Positions 50,873-61,300 of a DNA stretch of 64,000 nucleotides are shown piece after piece. The stretch lies in the NCBI GenBank assembly GCA_036345935.2, contig JADWOT020001916.1:340071-404070 (forward strand). The letters run 5' to 3'. The stretch comes from Taenia hydatigena. Lineage: Eukaryota > Platyhelminthes > Cestoda > Cyclophyllidea > Taeniidae. Under the pieces are notes generated by a model. That model was not told where the DNA came from and ran no database searches. It was given only the letters and a program-made list of their open reading frames with translations. The translations under genes and the position numbers were made by a program. Each line of letters begins with the position of its first letter. Within the stretch, counting starts at the first letter, position 1.

Positions 50873-51560
50873 TCTACGCCTCCTTTCTCATGCCAAACTC
50901 CAGCGTATCATTGTTAATTGTCTCCTTCGTCTTCTGCTGCGCTCGATATGCTTCATAGCATTGCATTTTGTAGTATGTCTCACCGTGTGTGCTGCATGCA
51001 GCCAACTCTACAATGCATCCACGCTCAGACATTTTACCTTTGTTTGCCACTTTAGCAACACGAGAACATCTGGCTCCTCTGCCTTCCTCGAGCTTCTCTC
51101 ACCTCCACCTCCTTCGAATCTAACATCGATTCTCAACCCTTCCTTTTGCTTCTTCTACCTCTCCTTCCGTCAACGCCCTCTTATTAAGTCTACTTCGTCT
51201 CCCTACTAGTCTTTCTCTTGATTGCGACATGATTAAATCAGGCAAAGGAACATGATCAGATTAGATTTGCACAGGCCAGATTAAATCTGTCCAAGCCACA
51301 CTGTGCCTAAAACTAAAACTTGTCTTCGCGTACCTAGCTTGTATTGCCGACATCATCGCCTTAGTTCCAATTCTTCTCCCTCCTTCTCCCCTTCCTCCAC
51401 TTAGCCCCTCGGGAGTAAAGGTGGAAGCATTGCTACTGCTTCGTAATTCGTGGGCTGATTGAACTCCTGCCTGCCTATCTCATTGCTCACTTCCTACACT
51501 CACCTTGAAGAGAGTCCTTCTATATCTTTGGTCCATCTGTGCCCTTTTTACTCTGTCTAT
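50873..51560 (+). repeat. Direct third copy of the start of the 2.5 kb unit
   Basis: Starting at GTCTACGCCTCCTTT, this follows 12606-13375 (and 15105-15830) in the same orientation, although it directly abuts the inverted IR-2 right arm. Shared words include CACTTTAG followed by an ACTAGAAC-like word, the CTTCTCTCA block and the final CCTGCCT...CTCATTGCTCA block. Confidence 0.7.
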
Positions 51561-52128
51561 GCCTACCTGTCTGTTTGTCTACCCTAGTCAGCATGAGTGT
51601 TATTGCCAATTTCAATTTCCGTCTTTTGGGAGGGTCAATAGTCCATCAATTCAAATCACAGTTGAGACAAGTACCTTCCCGCACACCACATTCTGCTGCC
51701 GATTACTAACCTGGATACGCTTAACTATGAGTTAACAATGCTATTCCACTGTTTTCACATGATGAGGACAAGTGATAACACATCCGCAGGTTAATGTAAG
51801 CACGATTCGAACTGCACTTAAAGAGGACTATCAAGTTAATTAGCTCTCGCTTCTCAATGGTGAAGATAATTTGAGGCCCATCTCGCAGTCCTACTTCACT
51901 CACGCTGCGAGAGCTTCAAAGCGTTCGTCAGAAATCACCATACGGAGATGGAAGTAAGTAGAGTCTACCCGACTATCGGAAAATACTATTCCCTCAGTTT
52001 AACTGAAAGCTACAGCCTAGGTGTCTTCTGCTTTTTGTATCTCATCAAGCATGACGCATTTGATAGTTTATTCTCATTCTGTTTCAAATATTCACAGTAG
52101 TCAGTTAATTACCAATTGCATCTTTCAG
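51561..52128. other. Probable intron or 5' flank of the F-box-like frame
   Basis: No repeat match was seen. The end carries a good acceptor, TGCATCTTTCAG, at 52128. The downstream frame happens to stay open back to 52021, but that part (starting at a GTG) is not protein-like in the way the downstream part is. Confidence 0.4.
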
Positions 52129-53022
52129 GTGGAATGGCAAAGTAAGAAGATCACAGACCTCCATCGAGATTTGGTTAAAATGTTGTGCAAATACCTCGGC
52201 GTTGTTGACATAGTGAATGTTTGCACAGCGATTCCGAGCTGGGAGTGGATTCTCTTCCTACAAACGCCCTACTCATACATCAGCAAGTGGAAGTGGATTG
52301 ACAGACGAGTCTACACCACGTTGTATTCAGACGTGTCACCTCTGCGCACTGCAGACATTTGCAGAGCCGTTGAGCAGCACTTTAATCAAATGCAATTTGA
52401 CCTTCAGTTCTCACAAATTCGAGCTCCTTACGGTGCGTATGAAACAGTCAACTGCCTTGTGTACATTTTCATCTTGGCAAAGCGGGGCAGAGCACCTTAT
52501 CCTGTGCATCCATTGCGTGTCAACAGCAATGTATTTCTCAGCATATTAAATTCCACCCGTTCCACATCGGTGTACGTTCAGACTCATCGTTACCTCCCTC
52601 AGACACAGATCTTTTATCTTTCTCCGGATACTGGTAACGTAGTACTTCGTGGCGATTCGTACGAGAGATGCCTGAGTAAAGCGTAATTTGCTGCGTTTGA
52701 CTGCGTTCTCTATGTACTTGAGCTTTCACTGTTTCCAAGGCATGGCTCCAACATTATTACCGAACTACTGGCCATATTTAGGACCTTGTCGCCCAAGCAC
52801 ACATTTGGAATTGTAATTATAGATGTAATTATAGGTGACCTACTCATGGATTATGCGAAGAAACTCGGCTTCGTCAATAACTTACCTCTATTGACTGCGC
52901 CCATGAATAGGCGGATATGGCACGTCAAAGATAGTGGTGGAGACATCACAAACCGCAGAGACATATTTGAATGGGTGTGTCAAGATGTAATATGGAGGCG
53001 AATGCAGGAATCTGTGATTTAA
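52129..53022 (+). pseudogene. F-box-like protein, one in-frame stop
   Basis: After the acceptor at 52128 the frame is open for 185 codons to TAA at 52684-52686. It then continues in the same frame for 111 more codons to TAA at 53020-53022, 296 sense codons in all. Codons 7-41 (from KKITDLHRDLVKML to PSWEWIL) fit the F-box pattern, in which an N-terminal Leu-Pro, a hydrophobic helix, a Leu-x2-x-Asp-Ile step and a Cys-x3-Pro/Arg-x-Trp end bind Skp1; here the Pro is His. The rest has evenly spread aromatic and charged residues and ends DVIWRRMQESVI; I do not recognise it. No initiator ATG is evident, so a 5' exon is needed. Sequence after the stop remains protein-like (LLMDYAKKLGFV). It may be a recent nonsense allele, a pseudogene or a read-through gene. 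If only the first part is translated, the product lacks its C-terminal third. Confidence 0.6.
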
Positions 53023-53699
53023 TTATCTGCGACACTATGCAAAATGCTCGGCTTTGTAAGCTGGTTCGTTCATCTTATTCATATTTAAATGAATGCAAGC
53101 TTTCTTATCTTAGATTGCTGTTTTACCTGTAGTAAGGTGAGAGAGATCTGGTGTCTGTCACGTAAAATAGGACTTGAACAGGAATTATGGCCCAAGTAAG
53201 ATTCCAAAATTAGAATTGATTAAAATTCCGTCTGGTTGCCTGTTGTCATATTGTGATTAAGAGGATGTTAAAATGATGTGTGATATAGTAAATGGCTTCT
53301 CCTGCTCCTGCTTATGTACCTTCCTCTCTTTTCCTGTTGATCCGAATCCCGCCTCGTTTTCAACTACATCGGCCTCACCCGCTATCGCTTTCATAGTAGA
53401 ACTGTAAGTTCAAACACTTGCGTACGAGTCGGCAAACATTCTACACCTTGCTGTATTCACTTTGCTTAGCGTCGGCCATTTATTCGTCAGTCAAATTCAG
53501 CCAAACGCCCCTCTGATTGCTCATTTCTCTGTCTAAGGCCCGAGTCTGGTCCAGTGCCCCTAAAATTCTTAATTAAATATGTCCGACAGCCTTGTCTTTG
53601 ATCTAAATTGGAGTTAAAGCCTTTTGAGATTCTTAAGGAAAAATCACCAAAATGCCACACAGAAGTAAAAAACACTGTCATGGTTTACTAATTCCTTCT
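53023..53699. other. Intergenic, no feature recognised
   Basis: The 3' flank of the F-box-like frame. An ATTAAA at about 53219 could serve as a weak polyadenylation signal. A minus-strand frame at 53681-53487 is unsupported. Confidence 0.4.
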
Positions 53700-54345
53700 G
53701 TTTTTTACGACTGGTTGCATCCACTTTTATCCCATCTAAAGTACAGTGTTGCATACTTGTCGATCAGTGAATGCGTTGAAACCTGTGCCCTAAATTAGCA
53801 AGATAAGAAGGCGCTGTTATTAATTCCACCAGTAATTAGACAGCCTAATATTTTATGGCAAATCCGCACCTCTACATGAAACAATGGTTTGTGCTTAGGG
53901 TTTAATTACAAGTGATGAGGCTAGCTGCTGAGTGAGAATCCATATCTCGGGTGATATGGGATCATGTGCTAATTTGAGCCGCATGTATTTGCTAACACTG
54001 GACGCTTTTACAGTCAGCTCTGCATAGGGTGGCGTCAGAGGAGAAAACAGGCAACGATTGTCCTTCTGCTTTGTTGACAGACTGCAAATTGAGACCTAGC
54101 TTCTTGTGCAGTCACTTTTTTCCTCAGTTGCATTGCGGAAACCCTCAACTAAATGGGGTCCGTCTGCGATTAGGCGACCAGTAGAAGCAGAACATTCACG
54201 CTTGAAAGGAAAAAGTGCTAACACATCCTATTATTTTTGGCTAAAAATTCTGTGCCCACAAGATGGTGTGGACGCCTCTGAGGAAGCGTGGCCAGCACCA
54301 GGAATAGATTGTTGATACTTTGATGATACTGGCATGAAAAATGTG
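53700..54345 (+). repeat. Tandem duplication at 54 kb, unit 1
   Basis: CCACTTTTATCCCATCTAAA begins both units (53719 and 54358). Shared blocks include the GTTATTAATTCCAC stretch (53817 and 54451), CTCGGGTGATATGGGATC (53946 and 54583) and CATGAAAAATG at the end (54334 and 55070). No frame is conserved between copies. Confidence 0.85.
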
Positions 54346-55090
54346 ACTGGTGGCAGCCACTTTTATCCCATCTAAATTATAGTGTTGCATGCTTGCCAGT
54401 CTGTGAACGCGTTGAAGCCTATGGCCTAAAATGCAAAGATAAAGAGTCGTTGTTATTAATTCCACTACTAATTAGACAGCCTAATATTTTTGGAGAATTC
54501 GCAGCTTTACATGAAACAGTGGTTATTGTTCAAGGCTTAATCACAAGCAATGAAACTAGCTGTTGAGTGAAAAATCATGTCTCGGGTGATATGGGATCGC
54601 AGCCATTTGCTTGGTTTTGGAATGCTTTCAGCTTTTACCACTAATTGCTAAGTTGACACGTTATTAGTGCGGTCTCTTCAGTAGTCGTACGATATTAGTC
54701 CTGTGGCCTAGTCATCACGCGCTAATTTGAGCCGTGAGTATTTGCTGATGCTAGACACTTTTACGGTCAGCTATGCATAGGACGTCGTCAGTGATAAAAC
54801 AGGAGACTACTGCCATTCTAATTTGTTGACAGACCACAAATTGCGCAGTCAATATTTCCCTTAGTTGCATTGCGAAAATCTTTAACCAAATAGGGTTCGT
54901 CTGCGATTAGCCGATCAGTAGAAGCAGAGCATTCACACTTGAAAGGAAAACTGCTTGCACATCCTTCTCTTTTTTAGCCAAAAATTCTGTACCCACAAAA
55001 TCGTGTGAACGTCTCCGAGGATGCGTGATCAGCAATAAGAATAGACGGTTGATACTTTGGCGATACTTGCATGAAAAATGCCTTTTAGCA
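54346..55090 (+). repeat. Tandem duplication at 54 kb, unit 2
   Basis: Second copy of 53700-54345, with about 115 extra bases near 54600-54715 that unit 1 lacks. Divergence by eye is roughly 12-15%. Confidence 0.85.
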
Positions 55091-55210
55091 GGTAATACGT
55101 GGTGGAAGTGTTGTTTTGGCTATTAAGTCAGCAGACCCATCGCAATAAGAAATGTGCTACAAATGAAGTAAAATTTTGACGAGAAGCGTAGGCGAAGTGT
55201 GAGAACTTAC

Positions 55211-55353
55211 GTGATGGATCTTCCAACTGCTGTAGTGTTTCCGAAAAAGATTCCTGACTCCTCCACCGATCTGCAATTGTAGTCGGCGCATTAAGAGCAT
55301 GCGCTATGACTGACGGAATTGCATTTGTTGACGTATGTGAGGATGGATATGCA
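55211..55353 (-). CDS. Candidate internal exon, unrecognised
   Basis: On the minus strand an acceptor-like ATACGTTAACAG precedes a 143-base open segment that ends at a consensus donor, CAC followed by GTAAGT. The peptide includes NAIPSVIAHALNAP and FSETLQQLEDPS, which look like part of a helical region. I do not recognise it and found no partner exon nearby with a compatible phase. It lies opposite in orientation to the F-box-like frame and just beyond the 54 kb tandem repeat. Confidence 0.35.
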
Positions 55354-58300
55354 CTGTTAACGTATATCAAAATAACCTCACTATTTATTCATATTAGGGT
55401 AATCGCGCATGTCTCAAGCATAAAAAGCAAATTCCGTAGGTCACCGCTTCATTGGAGAAAAATTAGGAACGTGTCATACACTTCTTACAATCATTTTAAA
55501 AAGATCTAATTCGTCGCTCTGCACTGCACTTCCTCAACCGTTCAGTGACAGTTTGTTCAGCATATCCATAGTCACTGACTCCGCTTCTGCGCAAGGCTCT
55601 ACACCTGGTTGCCTATGTGAAAATGTTAAAGCCAACGGATTGGAAATAGTCAGGAAAAACTACGGATATGGTGTGAAGAGGAAGCCAAGTGGAACACAGT
55701 TAAGAGCAAAAGAAGCAGAATAAAGTACAGCCGTGATCCATGAATATTTGCTTCAACGTCGTAGCACTGTGCGCAGTGTCATACGATAGTGCGCAAATGT
55801 CTATGATTTCAGTGGGCAAAGCATCACAAATGTACATGCGATGAACTGACGAAAGCACAACTGCTGGCTGATGCAGAAATGGGTTAATAAGTAGTGTACT
55901 AACGGGTTGGTATGGAACCAGTGGATCAAAGTGGGAGCAGTACAAATTAAATACTTGCGAGGTTGGCTGATTTTATATAAAGTAAACAGAGAGGTGTAGA
56001 ATGCTGACCCGTTTTAAATGAATAATAACAATGACTCGTGTGGATTTGTATGCCAACAAATGAGGGGATGGAAATGTGGACCATTACCGAGCAATGCATC
56101 AAAGGAATAAAGCAAGGGTGCATAAGAAGGCAGAGATAGGTGGGATGAAATTAAATAGCCAAATCATATTTTAATTTACTTGGTTTATAATTAAGAGCCA
56201 AAAAGGTGTAGTATAATGGGAGACGGTTGGTCCATTTAGCTCTTGTTGGGCAGAGATGTTAAAGGGAGAAAACAAATCTAGTTCCATAAGTACTACCGAT
56301 GTGTCGAATTGAGTTTTATGGTCAATTGTTCGTAGATTAAATAGAGCTGACTTGCAATGGTGACTAGAGAATGAGCAAATGGGTTGCGGTCAAGAATTTT
56401 TGGTCTTCGCACACGTGACAGGCATAACTTAGCCACTTGAGGTGATTGTTACCTACCACTGAAGTAGCAAGGAAGTGCAGTTGAGGTGTTTTATGCAGAT
56501 TTCATCTCTTGTTCTTCCAACATATCTCGATTGCCTATTTTAGGGACTGTGTAAGGCTATTAATCTCATCTTAAAAATACATTTCTCTGATATAGCACTG
56601 CTGTATTTAATGCTTTTTAAATTTTGAAGTCAATTTTTACCCCATAAGCCTCATTTTATTTATTTTAAATAAGGCGAATCAATTTCTAATGCTGATACCT
56701 TGATGCTTCCTTGCTACGTTTGAAAGACAACCCCTGTTCTGATTCTGTCAACATCAACTACTGAGCATATTAAAGTAGAGGCCGCATCCACTCCAAAATA
56801 ATAGCAGCATTACAAGGTTTTATTTCAGCGACGTAGTGTTTATCAACGTATTTATGCTCTCAAAAGATCACTGATCTTGCAAAGTTCAAAAATCTTGCAA
56901 GCATTCATCAGGATGACTTTGAGCTGCCCCAGTACATGAGTGCCTTCATTACAAATCGGTGTATACGTCGTTTTCATGGTAGCCACCCAGTAGACATTGC
57001 CCCTACAGTGGATGGGATGCCAAATTTGCCGTTATGTGGGGTTGGGGTGGTGTGATGTTTTACACTAAAACGCGTCCTCCATCACAGGCATCCATCACTG
57101 CGATTACTGCGTGGATGCAGCCAACGCCTATCCTTGAGTTGGTTCACCTGCACAGTGAGGTGATCGTCTTAGCTATGTAAGCGTGTAATTTGCCTGGTTC
57201 TTGCTTTATTTCGTATTGCCCTTGGGCCTGTAGGAAACGGTTGCCACAACCCTGGTTGGATTCGCCTTTACTGTTACGTAGCGTGCATAGGTGACGTGTG
57301 CTTCTTAGCACCAAATCAAGGCAAGCAAAAAGGTTGCTTGCAATGTTAACAGCAAAACTGATAAAGACCAATTGTCATTTGTGTTTTCAAGGTTCAGTTT
57401 GACTTGTTGGATAAACCAACCTAAATGTAGTGTGATTAATTGCTTGGCACTACAACCGTAGGCGTGTGTGCTGTGGTGAATTTTCCCATAAAACAGGCAG
57501 ACTTTTAACAAACGCATGGTGCAGTGCTTCTGTCACTGCTCTTCTAGATGTCGCCCTTGCCTTTCTTTGGTAAGGATTCACTAAACTTAAGTGGAATTTG
57601 CTAAATTTTTTTCTTGCATGCAGCCTCATCACCACAAAAGGCTTGTCGAGCATGCACATGCAAATGCATTGAAACTTTACTTCAAGAGGAAGTGCCAGGT
57701 CTAACTCTGCGATACGCGGACTCACGGCCACACAAATTTGTGACTAAGCGTTTCTTTGCTGGCCTGATTTAAGCGTTTCAATACTTTGTTGGATGTTTTG
57801 ATTTGTATAATGGTATGCAAGCACAGGCGTTAAAGTGCGTTCCAAAGAGGATGGCAGAACCAGTGTTCAGTCCTTTGTTAAAGTCATATATATTCCACTG
57901 ACCGCTCATTTCTTGTTGGACGCAAATTACAGCATTTGAAAGATTTTTAACTTCAGTTTTGAGACTGTGCTTATTTGCAGCGTTGTCTTCTGTAATGCCT
58001 CCATCTCTCTGCTAGAAAGTGTTGTATGCGATTGTCAACACTTGAAAACACTTTGGTAGTAGTAGTTTTTGTGGTACCTCGAAACTGTGCCACCACATGA
58101 GCGTCTGTATCGCCAACACTTGTTTCCTTTGTGAGTGATGCTATTTCCCCGTTGAGTGAAACCATCTACAGGTGTGCTAGAGTCACTGGCTGGAGGTTGG
58201 TATTGGGTTCACGGATGGCGTGTGGACTAAAAGGATGTGAAATGGCACTAAATATTATCAGTGTAGCATCAACATTTTTTTCAAAGTAGGCTTATATGAG

Positions 58301-61300
58301 TCATTGTAGTCGTAAGCCTTCTCCTTCTTTCATGCGGCAATTCGGTTATCCTTTTTTCTTGAAGGTGTACAATCCGTATTTGTCAGAAAGAGGTGGCGAA
58401 GGCGGCACCCTTGATGAAGTTAAGTCAGCGATCGGATGGGTGAATTGCCTTCATTTTGGTCGCCTGTGCTCTTCTCATCCAGCATCTCGCCGCTGACTCA
58501 GCCACATTAGTTGGCGCACGTGTCAACGGATCGATAGGACCACCTGGTGTGCAGTCGCTGTATTTCTGTTATCATTTGATGGTCCATTGATCCATGGATC
58601 GATAATGCAGCAGGACGAGTTGGACTGCAGAAAATTGCACGGGCAAAGAAGTGAACTCAAAGGCACAAATCCATGCAAACGTGCCTTTGTTTGTGATGAA
58701 GATGCAATTCATTACTCCGATCAATGGCAAGTTCTTGAACCCTTTCCTTCTCCTCTTCCTCTACTTGTCATTCTCAACTCATTATATTCCCTGTCCCTGA
58801 GTCCCTTCTCACACCTAAGCTTTCGGGGCAGCTATAGGGTTGCAAACGATTGGAATGAATTTGCAGCACCTTCAAAGGGCTGTTTGGGACTCTAAGTGCC
58901 TTGGCAACAATTCTCTAGCTAATCATAGGGACCAGATTCTTTTCTCAACGTCGTCGATGAACGCCACCTCTGTCTGTAATCGGTGGTTAATTGCTCTTAT
59001 TGCCACCACACAAAGTAGCTTTTCTATGCTTACCAAAGATTGGATTTATCAACTTTTTGTTTAGCAAAAATTAACAAATAAAGAGTAGTTACTGTGTTTG
59101 CCACATAAGAGCCCAATCATCCTGCTCGAAATTTGGCCTGATTGGGGAGGAAGTTGGACCTCTCTTAAAAGGTCAGGTGTGCGAAACCTACCCTCCTACA
59201 ATCGGCAACAAGTTGAGTCTGCATTACATCTTCCAACGTCTTCGTTACGGACTCTCAACCCGGTTATCTATTCGTTGGTCCATTTCTTTCGACTTGTTAA
59301 AATGTGCCTCCTCTGAGCTGTTAGTTAAAGGAATCCTTTTATGAAGCGCCCAACGAATCCCTCGATCACTCAGACAAGACCTGGGTGCGGTGATTGAGTT
59401 AACAGACTGTGGATCACTTATTTACTTCTGAAGTCTGCAACTCAAGAAACGCCTTGGCGCAATTACACAACAGGTCTGATGTTGCTGTTCCAACTTATGC
59501 AATACTATCAGCAGCAACCACCCAGCTAAGCACTTTAGGTCTTTTACTAAAATGCACCCAAGAGATGTGCTTACTGGCAACCAAATCACGTTATCCAAAG
59601 CCAGACGCTACAGGATCACTTGTCGACTCACGCCATCACCGCTATATGGAGGCGCAATGACATGAAATGCTCATCTTCTATTAGCAATGGCTGACGAACC
59701 CATGAATTAAACCACAGGCTTTAAGCATTCTCATTTCGTTTGGATAGAGGTCTTGTAGGTTCGACGATATGCCGTGTAATACAAGGAGCAAGTTTGCTCT
59801 CCACGCCAAGCAAAAGGAAAGGGTAAACATGGAACACTTGGCCATTTAGCTTTTAAGATTTTAATTTTTTGGATGAGAATCATTAGCATTCAACCACAGA
59901 GTGGCAACAGCTTAATCAAAGCCCGGAGAAACGTCGGGGTATGCCGTGCTTCGAGGGCAGGGAGTGTAGTGCCGACGTATTGAAGAGGTGGTGGGAAGGC
60001 CTACTGATATGCCCCAGGAACGAATTCTCTCACGATGACCACAGATGGGAGTTTTAACAACTTAGGAAATTGAATGGATGAGTTACGCAAATAACGAACG
60101 CATTACATACGCATTGCAATATAGTTGAAGACTACCTCAAGCGAAAAATGCCAGCGTTGATCCACGAGTGCCACTTGTAATGATAAAAGACAAGGAATTA
60201 TCAAACAGGCTCCAACTATCCTTCCTCATCTTGCACCTTCAAGAGATGCCGTTAGGTGCAACATTGGTGAAAAAGTCATCATCACTTGCAAAGCAACGGA
60301 GTAGGGTAGTTGGCTTTGAAAACATGTCGCTGAGTGGCAGGCTACGGGCAAATTAGAGTAGAGCCAAGATGACATCGTTTGGTTAGATGGGTTCACTCAT
60401 TATTAGACCCCACGGATACACTCGATTCAGGATTCAGATCTGTTTTTTTCAAAGAAAGTCATAAACTTTATGTGTGGCTTCACCCTTAGTAAAGCCAGAT
60501 TGCGAAACGAATTTTTTTTATTTTACGAGCTGCATTCTGCGTTGTCAATAATTAATTGAGAATTCTATGCTTTACTTCTTAAAAGCTTTGACTAAACTTT
60601 TTAGACGCAGTCAATGTCAGTGACCATATGAACGGGTATCCTTTATCAACAGGTTTTCTGACAATCCCTCGCATCTGCCTCCACAAAATGAGTGGTGAAA
60701 ACAGCGAATATCGGCGTTATAAGCCTTACAGTCTCCTCAAGTCTATCCTGCTGCCATCACCTGTGTAAAATTAAAATTGTTCCTACGAATGGTTCTGTTT
60801 CTAGTAAACAAGTGGCAAAGTTGGCAATGAACTCAGTTTAATCACTAGAAAGAAGCTTATCTTGCATGGTTTGGCCTGGCGTTCCGCCTCTAGATTAAGT
60901 AGCAGAAGTGTCGGTTGTCGTTGTGGCTCAAACTTCTACTGCTTCATACTCTTGTCCCAGCATTGCAATGATACGTGGTCTGGAGATGGTCGACATGGAA
61001 AGAAGATTTGGCAGATTTCGCGATTCCTCCTATTTATGCACTGATCAGACCTTCACGTTTAGGCATTCGACGAGATGAGTAGGATGATGTTAGACGGGCA
61101 CACAGGGGTCACCAATACGTGGAAATTCAACAGTTTCCTGTGAGGTTCCGCCAGGAATCGCAGATTTATCAACATCAGGCAAAATTCTTTCGTGTGACTT
61201 CATCTCTCTGCGTTGGCATGCAAGTGAGTTTTGCGCTCTCGTCGTGAATGGGAATGGAAAGAGCAACAGAGTGGCGTACAAGAGCACAACCCAATAGACT

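Noticed and set aside
42368..53681. Shared GGACAGAGAAACGAGCA-like word between the frames at 42.4 kb and 53.5 kb
   Set aside because: The match is about 20 bases with mismatches, with no extension on either side; chance is sufficient.
56780..57120. Stretch with words reminiscent of a Tc1/mariner transposase (a VMWGWGGVMFY-like peptide)
   Set aside because: The similarity is a few residues, there is no catalytic triad, no long frame and no terminal inverted repeats.
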